A stretch of 39,177 bases of DNA from NCBI GenBank assembly GCA_001464865.1, contig LNEG01000229.1:1-39177 (forward strand), read 5' to 3'. Origin of the DNA: Burkholderiales bacterium Ga0074133 (GTDB lineage Bacteria > Pseudomonadota > Gammaproteobacteria > Burkholderiales > Burkholderiaceae_C). Under the pieces are notes generated by a model. The model was not told the DNA's origin. It saw nothing but the letters and a program-made list of their open reading frames with translations, and ran no database searches. Made by a program: the position numbers and the translations under genes. This document shows positions 1 to 8,731 of the stretch, piece after piece; the stretch's first letter is position 1, and every line of letters begins with the position of its first letter.

Positions 1-1475
1 TGCTGGGTCATTTCTTCCAGCTCGCCCACGGACTGGCTCACGTGGCCGATGCGCTGGCTTTGCTCCTGCGTCGCCGCCGTGATCTCTCCCATGATGTCTG
101 ACACGCGGCGCACCGACAGCACCAGGTCCTGGATGGTCTTGCCGGCATGGTTGACCAGTGTGCTGCCCTCTTGCACCTGGTCCACGCTGGCTCCGATCAG
201 GGCCTTGATCTGCTTGGCAGCCTCTGCACTGCGTCCGGCGAGGCTGCGCACTTCGCTCGCCACCACCGCAAAGCCACGGCCCTGCTCGCCGGCGCGGGCC
301 GCTTCCACCGCGGCATTGAGCGCGAGGATGTTGGTCTGGAAAGCGATGCCATCGATCACGCTGATGATGTCGGCAATCTTGCGCGAGCTGGCGCTGATGG
401 TGTCCATGGTGCGCACGACCTGGCCCACCACCTCACCGCCACGGGTCGCTGCATCGGACGCGGTGGATGCCAGCTGGTTGGCCTGTCTGGCCGAGTCAGC
501 GCTTTGCGACACCGTGCCGGTCAGGTCGGCGAGCGCAGAAGCGGCGCCCTGCAGGTTGTGCGATGTGTGTTCGGTGCGCTGGCTCAGGTCCAGGTTGCCC
601 GATGCGACTTCGGAGCTGGCCACCAGAATGGACTCGGCCGTCTGGCTGATGTCTCCCACCAGTGCGCGCAGGCGGTCCTGCATGGCGGCAATGGCGTCGA
701 GCAAGCGGCCCGTTTCGTCGTGGATGCGTACCTCGATCTGCGAGGTGAGGTCGCCGTTGGCGATGCGCTCGGCCACCACCACGGCACGGCCAAGGGGCGC
801 CGTGATGCTGGTGGTGATGCGCCAGGCGATGAGCACGCCCAGGGCAATGGCCAGGGTCACCAGCAGCCCGCCCACGGTGCGGGCGCGGCTCTGTGTCTGT
901 TCGGCCGAAGCGGTGGCTTCGGCGTTCAGGGTGTTCTGCAGTTCAATCAGCTCACGCAGCTTGGCACGCCACAGGTTCTCGTTGGGGGCTACGCGGGTCA
1001 TCAGCGCAAGGGTGGCGCTCACCGTGTCGCCATCGTCGGCGGCCTTGATGGCCGTTGCCAGCTCGGGCCGGGTCTTATTGCCCAGCGCCTGCACTTCTTC
1101 GAGCAGTTTGGCCTGCGCAGGCGAGGAGGACGAGGACTGCTTGAGGAGATCGACCAAGGCCGCCTCCTGGCGGGCGTATTCCTTGAGGCTGCTGGCCACG
1201 GCGGCAATCTGCGCCTGGGACTGCTTGGGGTCGATATCGTTGAGCATGGCCGCCGAGCGGCTCTGGATGGCGATGGCGCTGACGGTTTCCAGCATGCCGT
1301 TGACAAGCTTGGATTTCTCGGCCCCCGCGCCGGTGATCTGCCGCATCTGGTCGTGTACCTTGCCCAGCGACAGCTGCCCGACTGCCGCAACGGCAACAAG
1401 AAGCACGAGCAGGCAGCCAAAGCCCAGGCCGAGCCGGCTGGAAATCGACAGGGATTTGAGTGAAACAGATGGCAT
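1..1475 (-). CDS. Methyl-accepting chemotaxis protein (3' end outside window)
   Basis: Transmembrane chemoreceptor that passes periplasmic signals to CheW/CheA. The minus-strand frame is open from an ATG at 1475 to the window edge, giving 491 residues without the C-terminal tip. It shows an N-terminal membrane helix (about 13-33), a helical periplasmic domain, a second membrane helix (about 196-216), a HAMP linker, and the long cytoplasmic coiled coil with the conserved hairpin tip around residues 385-420 ([19 protein letters not shown]). The start is supported by AAAGGA eight bases upstream. The ligand cannot be told from the sequence. It is divergent from the cupredoxin gene. The family call is secure. 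Confidence 0.95.
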   Translation of the reverse strand, partial: MPSVSLKSLSISSRLGLGFGCLLVLLVAVAAVGQLSLGKVHDQMRQITGAGAEKSKLVNGMLETVSAIAIQSRSAAMLNDIDPKQSQAQIAAVASSLKEYARQEAALVDLLKQSSSSSPAQAKLLEEVQALGNKTRPELATAIKAADDGDTVSATLALMTRVAPNENLWRAKLRELIELQNTLNAEATASAEQTQSRARTVGGLLVTLAIALGVLIAWRITTSITAPLGRAVVVAERIANGDLTSQIEVRIHDETGRLLDAIAAMQDRLRALVGDISQTAESILVASSEVASGNLDLSQRTEHTSHNLQGAASALADLTGTVSQSADSARQANQLASTASDAATRGGEVVGQVVRTMDTISASSRKIADIISVIDGIAFQTNILALNAAVEAARAGEQGRGFAVVASEVRSLAGRSAEAAKQIKALIGASVDQVQEGSTLVNHAGKTIQDLVLSVRRVSDIMGEITAATQEQSQRIGHVSQSVGELEEMTQ

Positions 1476-1584
1476 GACAGTCCTTTGGTATCGATCGCGG
1501 CCTCGCTGCTGACCATGTCCCGGGCCATGCAATATCGGTGCCTGTGCGCGGTTGTCCAGAAGCAGGAGGCTGCTGCGCGAGACC

Positions 1585-1614
1585 AGTGTAGGGAATATTT
1601 ACAAAATGTGTCAT
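1585..1614 (-). promoter_or_regulatory. Candidate sigma-70 promoter of the chemoreceptor gene
   Basis: Read on the minus strand, ATGACA (1614-1609) and TACACT (1590-1585) are separated by 18 bases. They match the -35 consensus at five and the -10 consensus at four of six positions. The pair lies about 110 bases upstream of the receptor ATG, in an AT-rich patch. No flagellar sigma-28 box was seen. This is by eye only. Confidence 0.4.
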
Positions 1615-1678
1615 GAGGCTTGCGGATTGGGGGATGCCCAATTTGCATAGGGTCGCTGTTACATATTGCCGCCTCGGG

Positions 1679-1706
1679 GGCAGGCACCACCATGGTGCTG
1701 CCTGCC
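1679..1706. repeat. 28-base near-perfect palindrome
   Basis: GGCAGGCA (1679-1686) and TGCCTGCC (1699-1706) flank the ten-base palindrome CACCATGGTG (1688-1697), with one C/C mismatch on each side, so the whole 28 bases have dyad symmetry. No T-run follows on either strand, which argues against a terminator. It lies in the 384-base gap between two divergent genes, so an operator or cruciform site is possible. Confidence 0.6.
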
Positions 1707-1754
1707 TAGGAAAAACCCTGAGCAAAACGGGTGGTGGTGCCAGTTGTATCTGTG

Positions 1755-1782
1755 CCTATTGCTATCAAAAAAGTTACCTGAG
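1755..1782. repeat. Degenerate member of the GCTAT...ATAGC repeat family
   Basis: The stretch reads TTGCTATC, an A-run, then GTTACC, resembling the better copies at 22145, 27323 and 36391 but with a decayed right arm. It lies in the same intergenic gap as the 28-base palindrome. Confidence 0.35.
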
Positions 1783-1805
1783 TCGGGGCGTTGTGCCCCA
1801 GCGGA

Positions 1806-1833
1806 TTGCGGCTGTGCATGCCCGGTGTATAAA
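1806..1833 (+). promoter_or_regulatory. Candidate promoter of the cupredoxin/c-di-GMP pair
   Basis: TTGCGG (1806-1811), a 16-base spacer and TATAAA (1828-1833) lie 26 bases before the cupredoxin ATG. The -10 is good and the -35 weak. CGGAG at about 1846-1850 is the ribosome binding site. Confidence 0.35.
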
Positions 1834-1859
1834 GCGTCGTTACATCCCGGAGACCCTGC

Positions 1860-2486
1860 ATGGCCCGTCCTGTCCTGTTACCCGCGAATGGCCGCGCAGC
1901 GTTGCTGGTGTGGCTGGTGTGTGGCAGCGCCGTAGCCGCCACGGTACAGGTGGAAGTGTCCGACGCCGAAGGCCGGCCACTGCCGGACGCAGTGGTTTTC
2001 CTCGAATCGCCCGAGGCCCGCAAGCTGGTCAAGCCGCTGGCCGATGCGGAGATCGTCCAGGAGGGGCGCCAGTTTGTACCGTCGGTGCTGGTGGTGCCCA
2101 CGGGCACCGCGGTGATGTTTCCCAACCGTGACAAGGTCCGTCACCACGTCTATTCGTTTTCGCCCGCCAAGAAGTTCGAGCTCAAGCTGTACGCCGGCAC
2201 TCCTTCCAACCCGGTGCTGTTTGACCAGCAGGGAGTGGTCACCCTGGGCTGCAACATCCATGACCGCATGGTGGGCTGGGTCATCGTCGTCGACACGCCG
2301 TATTTCGGGCGCTCGGCTTCCGGCACTGGCAAGCTGCAGATCGACAACGTACCCCCGGGCCGCTACACCTTGCGGACCTGGCATTCGCGGCTGCCCGTAG
2401 GCGCTGCCGCACTGGAGCAGGCGCTGGTGGTACCCGCCACTGGAGCCAGCCAGGCCGCGGTGCGCGTCACGGGGCTGCAGCCTTGA
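1860..2486 (+). CDS. Secreted cupredoxin-like (methylamine utilisation type) protein
   Basis: A 208-residue protein with a hydrophobic N-terminal export signal (cleavage near AVAA, residue 27) and a plastocyanin-like fold. Candidate copper ligands are the RHHVYSF histidine and the GCNIHDRM segment with Cys, His and Met, the usual arrangement in proteins annotated as methylamine utilisation protein or cupredoxin. A carboxypeptidase-regulatory-like beta domain with KLQIDNVPPGRYTLRTW follows. No methylamine dehydrogenase genes are nearby, so that name should not be read as function. Its stop overlaps the start of the following c-di-GMP gene, so the two are surely cotranscribed and may form a periplasmic sensor and membrane output pair (inference). 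Confidence 0.85.
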   Translation: MARPVLLPANGRAALLVWLVCGSAVAATVQVEVSDAEGRPLPDAVVFLESPEARKLVKPLADAEIVQEGRQFVPSVLVVPTGTAVMFPNRDKVRHHVYSFSPAKKFELKLYAGTPSNPVLFDQQGVVTLGCNIHDRMVGWVIVVDTPYFGRSASGTGKLQIDNVPPGRYTLRTWHSRLPVGAAALEQALVVPATGASQAAVRVTGLQP

Positions 2487-4831
2487 GCCAGCGCTGGGTA
2501 TGGCTGCGGCGCAGCCTGATCCTGCGGCTGGTAGGCATCTCGCTGCTGCTGCTACTGATCGTGCAGGCTGCCGGTTTCGCCGTGGTGCGCGCCAGCATCG
2601 ACCGCAACGCGCGCGCCCAGATCGAGCGGGCGCTGGACCTGGACGAGAAAGTCTGGCGCCGCCTGCTGGACCAGAACGCCGAGCGGCTGCGCCAGGGCTC
2701 GGCCCTGCTCGCTGCCGACTACGGCTTCCGTTCGGCGGTGAATTCCGGTGACGAAGAAACGATCCAGTCCGTGCTGGAAAACCACGGCAGCCGCATTGGC
2801 GCCGCCGTCACGGCCCTGCTGGACACCGGCTTTGCGCTGCGCTCGGTGAGCCTGTCGGATGGCATGGAGGCGCTGCCGGCTGCGCTGGGAGAGGTAGTGC
2901 AGCCTTTGGCCGCTGATCCCAGTGGCAGCGAGATCGCCGTGATTGGCGGCGTGGCCTACCAGTTTGTCATGGTCCCCCTGCGGGCGCCGGTGGTGGTGGG
3001 CTGGGTGCTGATGGGCTTTCCCATCAACCAGATGCTGGCCGACGAAATGCGCCAGCTCATGTCGGTGGACGTGGTCTTGCGCGTGGGGTCGGACGCTTCC
3101 GGCATGGGGCTGCCCGTGAGCACGCTGCCCGCACAGTCGCTGGCTCTGCTGCGCGAGCAGGGCGTGGTGGGCGGTGCCCTGGTCACGCCCGATGGCACCT
3201 TGCTGGCCCGCGATGTGCGCATGGCCAGTGCTGGCAAGGGAGCCGAGGTGCGCACGCTGCTGCTGCGTTCGGTGGATGAGGTGGTTGCGCCTTACCAGGA
3301 GCTTCAGGTGCTGCTGGCCATCATCACGGCCGCGGGCCTTGCGCTCTTTGCCGTGGGCACGGGGCTGGTGGCGCAACGCATGACGACGCCGCTGCGCTCG
3401 CTGCTGACGGCCACACAGCGGCTCTCGCGCGGCGAATACGACGTTCCGCTGGCGCACACCGCGCGCACCGACGAGATCGGCAACCTTGCCCGGTCTTTTG
3501 ACCACATGCGCGTGGCCATTGGTGCGCAGCAGGGCGAAATACTGCGCCTGGCCTACTGGGACCGTCTCACGGATCTTCCCAACCGGGAGCGGTTTCGCGA
3601 AGCCGTTGTCCAGGCCATAGCCGCTCGCGGCACGGCCGTGCAGCCCCTGGCGGTACTGACGCTGGACCTGGACCGCTTCAAGCATGTGAACGACGTACTG
3701 GGCTATGCGTATGGCGACCTGCTGCTGCAGGCCGTGGCCGCGCGGCTGCGCCAGCAGGTTCCCGCTGACGGTGACATGGTGGCTCGGCTGGGTGGCAATG
3801 AATTTGCCGTGCTGCTGCACGCTGCCGATGCGGCCGCAGCCCAGGAAATGGCGCGACGCATCATCCGGTCGTTCGAGGAGCCGCTGGCGCTGGAGGACCA
3901 GCTGGTGGACCTCAGTGCAGGCATCGGCATCGCCTGCTGGCCGGGCGATGCCGCCGATGCGGATGCGCTGCTCAGTCGCTCCGAAATCGCCATGTATGCC
4001 GCCAAGCGCAAGCTCAGCGGTGCCCTGCAGTACGACGCATCGTTTGACCTGGCCAGCACCCAGACGCTGTCCCTTCTGTCCGAGTTGCGCCGTGCGGTGG
4101 AGCAGGACGAATTGCGGCTTTACCTGCAACCCAAGGTCTCGCTGCAGGGCCCGCAGCAACTGGGCGCCGAAGCGCTGGTGCGCTGGCAGCATCCCCAGCG
4201 CGGGCTGGTGCCGCCCATGCAATTCATCCCGTTCGCAGAGCAGACGGGTTTTGTGCGGCAACTCACCCTGTGGATCTTCGAGGCCGTGGCGCGGTTGCTG
4301 GCCGAGCCCCGGGCACAGGGGCTTGCCCTGCGGGTATCGGTGAACCTGTCGACGCGCGACCTGCTCGACCCCGAACTGAGCAACCGCCTGGGCGCCATCC
4401 TCGCGCGGCACGGGGTGGCTGCGAGCGCCTTCTGCCTGGAGATCACCGAAAGCGCGATCATGGACGACCCCCAGCGTGCCGAGGCCATGCTCAACCGCCT
4501 CTCCGAGCAGGGCTTCAAGCTGTCCATCGACGATTTCGGCACCGGCTATTCGTCGCTGGCCTACCTCAAGCGCCTGCCGGTAGATGAACTCAAGATTGAC
4601 AAGTCGTTCGTGATGGGCATGACCAAGGCCGAAGACGACGCAATGATCGTCCGCTCCACGATCGACCTGGCACACAACCTCGGGCTCACGGTGGTGGCCG
4701 AAGGTGTGGAGACCGCAGACATTCTGGCTCTGCTGCGCACGCTGCGCTGCGATGAGGCGCAGGGTTACCACATTGCCCGGCCGCTTCCGGTGGAGGATTT
4801 CATGGCGTGGCACGCCGGGCAGCAGGCCTGA
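2483..4831 (+). CDS. Membrane HAMP-GGDEF-EAL protein, probable c-di-GMP phosphodiesterase
   Basis: A 782-residue inner-membrane signalling protein. Membrane helices lie near 12-34 and 277-297 with a periplasmic sensor region between them, followed by HAMP (to about 350), GGDEF (about 355-515) and EAL (about 525-775). The cyclase motif is GGNEF (437-441) instead of GGDEF/GGEEF, and the inhibitory RxxD site lacks its Arg, so cyclase activity is doubtful. The EAL domain looks intact: EALVRW at 563, [34 protein letters not shown] and QGYHIARPL. Net activity is therefore probably c-di-GMP hydrolysis, possibly tuned by GTP binding to the degenerate domain. The start is a TTG overlapping the upstream TGA (TTGA), implying translational coupling. 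Confidence 0.93.
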   Translation: MSQRWVWLRRSLILRLVGISLLLLLIVQAAGFAVVRASIDRNARAQIERALDLDEKVWRRLLDQNAERLRQGSALLAADYGFRSAVNSGDEETIQSVLENHGSRIGAAVTALLDTGFALRSVSLSDGMEALPAALGEVVQPLAADPSGSEIAVIGGVAYQFVMVPLRAPVVVGWVLMGFPINQMLADEMRQLMSVDVVLRVGSDASGMGLPVSTLPAQSLALLREQGVVGGALVTPDGTLLARDVRMASAGKGAEVRTLLLRSVDEVVAPYQELQVLLAIITAAGLALFAVGTGLVAQRMTTPLRSLLTATQRLSRGEYDVPLAHTARTDEIGNLARSFDHMRVAIGAQQGEILRLAYWDRLTDLPNRERFREAVVQAIAARGTAVQPLAVLTLDLDRFKHVNDVLGYAYGDLLLQAVAARLRQQVPADGDMVARLGGNEFAVLLHAADAAAAQEMARRIIRSFEEPLALEDQLVDLSAGIGIACWPGDAADADALLSRSEIAMYAAKRKLSGALQYDASFDLASTQTLSLLSELRRAVEQDELRLYLQPKVSLQGPQQLGAEALVRWQHPQRGLVPPMQFIPFAEQTGFVRQLTLWIFEAVARLLAEPRAQGLALRVSVNLSTRDLLDPELSNRLGAILARHGVAASAFCLEITESAIMDDPQRAEAMLNRLSEQGFKLSIDDFGTGYSSLAYLKRLPVDELKIDKSFVMGMTKAEDDAMIVRSTIDLAHNLGLTVVAEGVETADILALLRTLRCDEAQGYHIARPLPVEDFMAWHAGQQA

Positions 4832-4926
4832 GGGCAGGTTCCGCCGAGCCTGGGCCAAGGCGCCTTTTGACCAGGACGGCAGGCCCAAAGCGCGGCCCCT
4901 TGCGCCTACAGGCGAAAATACCTGCA

Positions 4927-6042
4927 ATGTCCTCTTCCAGTACCCGTCCGCCCGCCGGCCCTTCCGGTCCTTCCAGCACGGCTGCCACGCCCGCCATCGG
5001 TGGCACTGCGCCTTCGGCTGCCCCTGCACCCGCGCCGCGTGCAGTGCTTCGCCGCCCCAGCGTGGCCGCCAAGCCTGCCGCTGCGAGGCCCGCGCCACCG
5101 CCCCGCCCATCGCGTACCCCCCCGCCCACGGGCTACCGCACGGCTTCGGCTGGCTTCGTCGCCCCTGTCCGGCAGGCGCCGGTGCGTGCACCTGCCCCGG
5201 TGGGTGCCAACGGCCTGCCCACCTCGCGTCTGAACAAGCGCATGGCGGAACTGGGCATGTGTTCGCGGCGCGAGGCCGACGAGTGGATCGCGCAAGGCTG
5301 GGTCAAGGTCAACGGCGAAGTGGCCGAGATGGGTGTGCAGGTGCTCCCCACCGACCGCATCGAGGTCGACAAGGTGGCGCAGGGCTTCCAGGAGCAGCGC
5401 GTCACCATCCTGCTGAACAAGCCCATGGGCTATGTGAGCGGTCAGGCCGAAGACGGCCACACCCCCGCTGTGGCGCTGATCAACCCCCGCACCCACTGGC
5501 GCGACGACCCCAGCCGCCACCGGTTTTCGCCGCCGCAGCTGCGTGGCCTGGCGCCTTGCGGGCGACTGGACATCGACTCGGTGGGGCTGCTCGTGCTGAC
5601 CCAGGACGGCCGTGTTGCGCGGCAGATCATCGGGGAAGACTCCGAGATGGAAAAGGAGTACCTGGTCCGCGTGGTCTACCAGGCGCCAGGCCATGCGGTG
5701 GCACGCCACCCTGGCGAGCGCTCCGCGCCCTTGCAGGAAATTGACGAGCGTGATCCGGTCAGCACCAATGTGCAGGCGGTGTTTCCCCGGGAATTGCTGG
5801 AACGCCTTCGCCACGGCCTGAGCCTGGATGGCGAGATGCTCAAGCCTGCCAAGGTCGATTGGCAAAATCCCGAGCAGCTGCGCTTTGTGCTCACGGAAGG
5901 TAAAAAACGCCAGATCCGACGCATGTGCGAGCTGGTGGGGCTCAAGGTGGTGGGCCTCAAGCGCATCCGCATCGGCCGCGTCACGCTGGGCAACCTGCCG
6001 GTGGGGCAGTGGCGTTACCTGTCTCCCCATGAGCGCTTCTGA
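4927..6042 (+). CDS. 23S/16S rRNA pseudouridine synthase, RsuA/RluF type
   Basis: Isomerises uridine to pseudouridine in ribosomal RNA. I take the ATG at 4927 (371 residues); an upstream in-frame start at 4807 would lie inside the preceding gene. Residues 1-100 are a low-complexity Pro/Ala/Ser tail. An S4 RNA-binding domain ([21 protein letters not shown], from about 101) and the catalytic domain follow, with [11 protein letters not shown], catalytic Asp215 in [15 protein letters not shown] and the KKRQIRRM signature near the end. The GRLDIDS and KEYLV segments resemble RluF more than RluB, but the target uridine cannot be fixed from sequence. Confidence 0.92.
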   Translation: MSSSSTRPPAGPSGPSSTAATPAIGGTAPSAAPAPAPRAVLRRPSVAAKPAAARPAPPPRPSRTPPPTGYRTASAGFVAPVRQAPVRAPAPVGANGLPTSRLNKRMAELGMCSRREADEWIAQGWVKVNGEVAEMGVQVLPTDRIEVDKVAQGFQEQRVTILLNKPMGYVSGQAEDGHTPAVALINPRTHWRDDPSRHRFSPPQLRGLAPCGRLDIDSVGLLVLTQDGRVARQIIGEDSEMEKEYLVRVVYQAPGHAVARHPGERSAPLQEIDERDPVSTNVQAVFPRELLERLRHGLSLDGEMLKPAKVDWQNPEQLRFVLTEGKKRQIRRMCELVGLKVVGLKRIRIGRVTLGNLPVGQWRYLSPHERF

Positions 6043-6149
6043 TCGGCGCCGCCGCCGCCCGCACCCAATGGCCGGCCCGGCGGTTCCCCAGCGGGCGTCT
6101 GCCTGACTGCAGCCCGCAGCCATCCCCATTTTTCGCGAACGGAGTATCC

Positions 6150-7535
6150 ATGCCTTCATCCCCCACTGGCCGCTCCCGTTCACGGAACCCGGGGCGTGCA
6201 AAAAGCGGGGGCGCAGACGCCGCCGCGCCTGCAGAGGTCGTCGCCAGCGCTTCAGGCAGTGGCGTACTGGCACAGCTTCGCGCCACTGACCTGCGTGGCG
6301 TTGCGCGGCTGGCCACCCAGGCCACCGTCAGCATCAGCCGTGTGGCAGAAGGCGTGCACCAGTCGGTGCTGGGCACCATCGGCCTGCAAGGGGGCGAACA
6401 GCCCGGCAGCACGCGGGGCCTGACGGGTCTGGTCTATCAGAGCATCCGGGGTGTGACGCGGCTGGTGGATGCGGGTTTGCAGGCGGGGCTCTCGCGGCTG
6501 GAACCCTTCTTTGCTGCCGACGAAGGTGCCAGCACTGCCGTGCACTGGGAGCGCCAGGCCGTGATTGCGGCGCTCAATGGCGTCATGGGCGACCGCCTCC
6601 ATCACGATGGCAATCCGCTGTGCACGCAGATGAGCTGGTATCAGCGCGGGCTGCCGCTCAACACCCGGGCGCTGGCCGACACCGGTGCGGTGCCGGGCAA
6701 GGTCCTGGTGCTGGTGCATGGCTTGTGCATGAACGACCTGCAATGGCGCCATGACGGCCATGACCATGGCGAACATCTGGCCCGTGAGCTAGGCTATACG
6801 CCGGTCTACCTGCGCTACAACACCGGCCTGCACACGTCGATCAATGGCGCTGCATTCTCCGCGGCGCTTGAAGCGCTGGTCGCTGCGTGGCCCGTGCCCG
6901 TGACGGAGATCGCTGTGGTGGCCCACAGCATGGGTGGGCTGGTGGCGCGCAGTGCCTGCCACCATGCAGCCACAGCGCGAACGGCTGGCAAGGCCCAGGG
7001 TGCAATGCCGGGCAGTGCGGCCGCAGGCAGCTGGCTGCCCCTGTTGCGCCACCTGGTTTTCCTGGGCACGCCCCACCACGGCGCCCCGCTGGAGCGGGCT
7101 GGCCAATGGGTGCATGTACTGCTGGGCAGCACTGCCTATTCGCGCCCGTTTGCCCGGCTGGCCCGGCTGCGCAGTGCAGGCATTACCGATCTGCGCTACG
7201 GGCACGTGGTGGACTCCGACTGGGAAGGGCGCGACCGCTTCCGCAAGGAGCCAGACCGCCGCACGCCGGTGCCCCTGCCTTCCGGCGTGGCCTGCCATGC
7301 CCTGGCGGCCACGCTGGCCAGCCGGCGCAGCGTGGCCGCAGAGGCACTGGTGGGTGACGGGCTGGTTCCGCTGAACAGCGCACTGGGGGTGCATGGTGAC
7401 CCCGCGCGTACGCTGGGATTTGCGAGGTCGCGCCAGGCAGTGTTCTACGGCATGGGCCACCTGGCCATGCTGGGTGATGCGGCCGTGGCACGGCAGCTGG
7501 TGGCCTGGCTGGCGCCGCGCGCGCCCAAAACCTGA
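6150..7535 (+). CDS. Alpha/beta hydrolase, lipase/PGAP1-like
   Basis: A 461-residue serine hydrolase. After about 180 residues without a recognised fold, the hydrolase core begins with the oxyanion segment LVLVHGLCMND (His190-Gly191). The nucleophile elbow is AHSMGGL (Ser260) and the likely catalytic histidine is His437 in YGMGHLAML. The LVFLGTPHHGAPLERAG motif is typical of the PGAP1/triacylglycerol lipase-like group. No signal peptide is evident, so the protein is probably cytoplasmic or peripheral. The substrate is unknown. A good terminator follows directly. Confidence 0.85.
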   Translation: MPSSPTGRSRSRNPGRAKSGGADAAAPAEVVASASGSGVLAQLRATDLRGVARLATQATVSISRVAEGVHQSVLGTIGLQGGEQPGSTRGLTGLVYQSIRGVTRLVDAGLQAGLSRLEPFFAADEGASTAVHWERQAVIAALNGVMGDRLHHDGNPLCTQMSWYQRGLPLNTRALADTGAVPGKVLVLVHGLCMNDLQWRHDGHDHGEHLARELGYTPVYLRYNTGLHTSINGAAFSAALEALVAAWPVPVTEIAVVAHSMGGLVARSACHHAATARTAGKAQGAMPGSAAAGSWLPLLRHLVFLGTPHHGAPLERAGQWVHVLLGSTAYSRPFARLARLRSAGITDLRYGHVVDSDWEGRDRFRKEPDRRTPVPLPSGVACHALAATLASRRSVAAEALVGDGLVPLNSALGVHGDPARTLGFARSRQAVFYGMGHLAMLGDAAVARQLVAWLAPRAPKT

Positions 7536-7562
7536 AGAGGCCTGCCTGGCGACCTCTTTTTT
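7535..7562 (+). terminator. Rho-independent terminator after the hydrolase gene
   Basis: AAGAGG (7535-7540) pairs with CCTCTT (7553-7558) around a 12-base loop containing a small GCC/GGC pairing, and runs into six Ts (7557-7562). It begins at the last base of the hydrolase stop codon. Confidence 0.7.
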
Positions 7563-7646
7563 GGCATTTGCGGGATTGCGTGCCGCCGGACCCCCGCTAC
7601 CATCGGATGGTCGAACCGGACAGCCCCCCAATAAAAGGAGAGAAAT

Positions 7647-8582
7647 GTGAGCGATCTGAAATACCGCCTGGTAACGCGCAGTGATTTCGACGGGCTGGTG
7701 TGCGCCGTGCTGCTCAATGAGCTTGATCTCATTGACGACATCACCTTCGTGCACCCCAAGGACATGCAGGACGGAAAGATCGCCATCACCAGCCGCGACA
7801 TCACGACCAACCTGCCCTATGTGCCGGGGGCGCACCTGGTGTTTGACCACCACGAGTCGGAAACCGTGCGCAATTCGGGCCGCCGGGATGAAAACCACAT
7901 CATCGAGGCCCACGCACCGTCGGCTGCTCGCGTGGTCTACAACCACTATGGCGGCAAGGCCGCGTTCCCTCGCATCACCGACGAGATGATGGCCGCAGTG
8001 GACCAGGCAGACTCGGCCCAGTACTCGCGCGAGGACATCCTCAACCCCCAGGGCTGGGTGCTCCTCAACTACCTGATGGACTCGCGCACCGGCCTGGGCC
8101 GCTTCCGCGACTTCCGCATCAGCAACTACGCGCTGATGATGGACCTCATCCAGTACTGCCGCGACCACACCATCGAGCAGATCCTGGCCCTGCCAGACGT
8201 GCAGGAGCGGGTGGCCCTGTACCGTGAACATTCGGCCAAGGCCGGCGAGCAGCTCAAGCGCTGTGCGATCCCCATCGGAAACCTGGTGGTGCTGGACCTG
8301 CGCGAAGAGGAAACCATCTGGGCCACCAACCGGTTCATGATCTACGCGCTGTACCCGCAGTGCAACATCTCCATCCACATGATGTGGGGGCTGCAAAAGC
8401 AGAACACCGTGCTGGCCACGGGCAAGTCCATCCTGGACCGCAGCAGCAAGACGCACGTGGGCAACCTGATGCTGGAGTTCGGCGGCGGCGGCCACGCGGC
8501 GGCCGGCACCTGCCAGGTGGCCAACGACAAGGCCGACGCCGTGCTGCAGCAGCTGGTGCAGCGGATCACCACCGACGGCTGA
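7647..8582 (+). CDS. DHH-family phosphoesterase (exopolyphosphatase-like)
   Basis: A 311-residue cytosolic metal-dependent phosphoesterase of the DHH/DHHA1 superfamily. Metal-binding motifs are SDFDG (Asp13, Asp15) and FDHHESE (Asp67-His68-His69); the C-terminal DHHA1 substrate motif is [11 protein letters not shown] (Gly279-His283). Family members include exopolyphosphatases, oligoribonucleases (NrnA) and c-di-AMP phosphodiesterases. Close relatives are usually called exopolyphosphatase, but the sequence alone does not separate these. The start is GTG, six bases after AAAAGGAG. An ATG two bases earlier is followed at once by TGA in another frame. Confidence 0.85.
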   Translation: MSDLKYRLVTRSDFDGLVCAVLLNELDLIDDITFVHPKDMQDGKIAITSRDITTNLPYVPGAHLVFDHHESETVRNSGRRDENHIIEAHAPSAARVVYNHYGGKAAFPRITDEMMAAVDQADSAQYSREDILNPQGWVLLNYLMDSRTGLGRFRDFRISNYALMMDLIQYCRDHTIEQILALPDVQERVALYREHSAKAGEQLKRCAIPIGNLVVLDLREEETIWATNRFMIYALYPQCNISIHMMWGLQKQNTVLATGKSILDRSSKTHVGNLMLEFGGGGHAAAGTCQVANDKADAVLQQLVQRITTDG

Positions 8583-8647
8583 ACCCGGCGCTGCAGCGGC
8601 TCCCTGGCGGAGTCACTGCGGCTTTGCAGACCAGGCTGAGCCTGGCC

Positions 8648-8675
8648 CTTGATTTCGCGGCCTGCGCCCCTACCT
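8648..8675 (+). promoter_or_regulatory. Candidate sigma-32 (heat-shock) promoter of htpG
   Basis: CTTGAT (8648-8653), a 13-base spacer and CCCCTACCT (8667-8675) closely match the RpoH consensus (CTTGAA, 13-14 bases, CCCCATNT). They lie about 57 bases before the htpG ATG. htpG is a classic heat-shock gene, which supports the call. The -10 element doubles as the 5' arm of a hairpin (8665-8683). Confidence 0.65.
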
Positions 8676-8694
8676 CAGGGGCGTTGTCTTTTGT
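8665..8694 (+). terminator. Terminator-like hairpin overlapping the htpG promoter
   Basis: CGCCCCT (8665-8671) pairs with AGGGGCG (8677-8683) around a five-base loop and is followed by a T-rich run (TTGTCTTTTGTT). It would end transcripts from the DHH phosphoesterase gene. It occupies the same bases as the proposed heat-shock -10. Confidence 0.5.
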
Positions 8695-8731
8695 TCGCAC
8701 TGTTTGTACTACCCGCACGTCAAAAAAAGCC

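Noticed and set aside
49..1512. 487-residue plus-strand frame at the left end
   Set aside because: The minus strand encodes an unmistakable chemoreceptor over the same bases.
2552..5191. 879-residue minus-strand frame over the GGDEF-EAL gene
   Set aside because: Same kind of GC-driven antisense frame; no recognisable motif and the plus strand has all catalytic motifs in order.
7645..7650. Minimal ATG-TGA ORF overlapping the GTG start of the DHH gene
   Set aside because: Probably chance; the GTG has a good ribosome site and the ATG gives no peptide.
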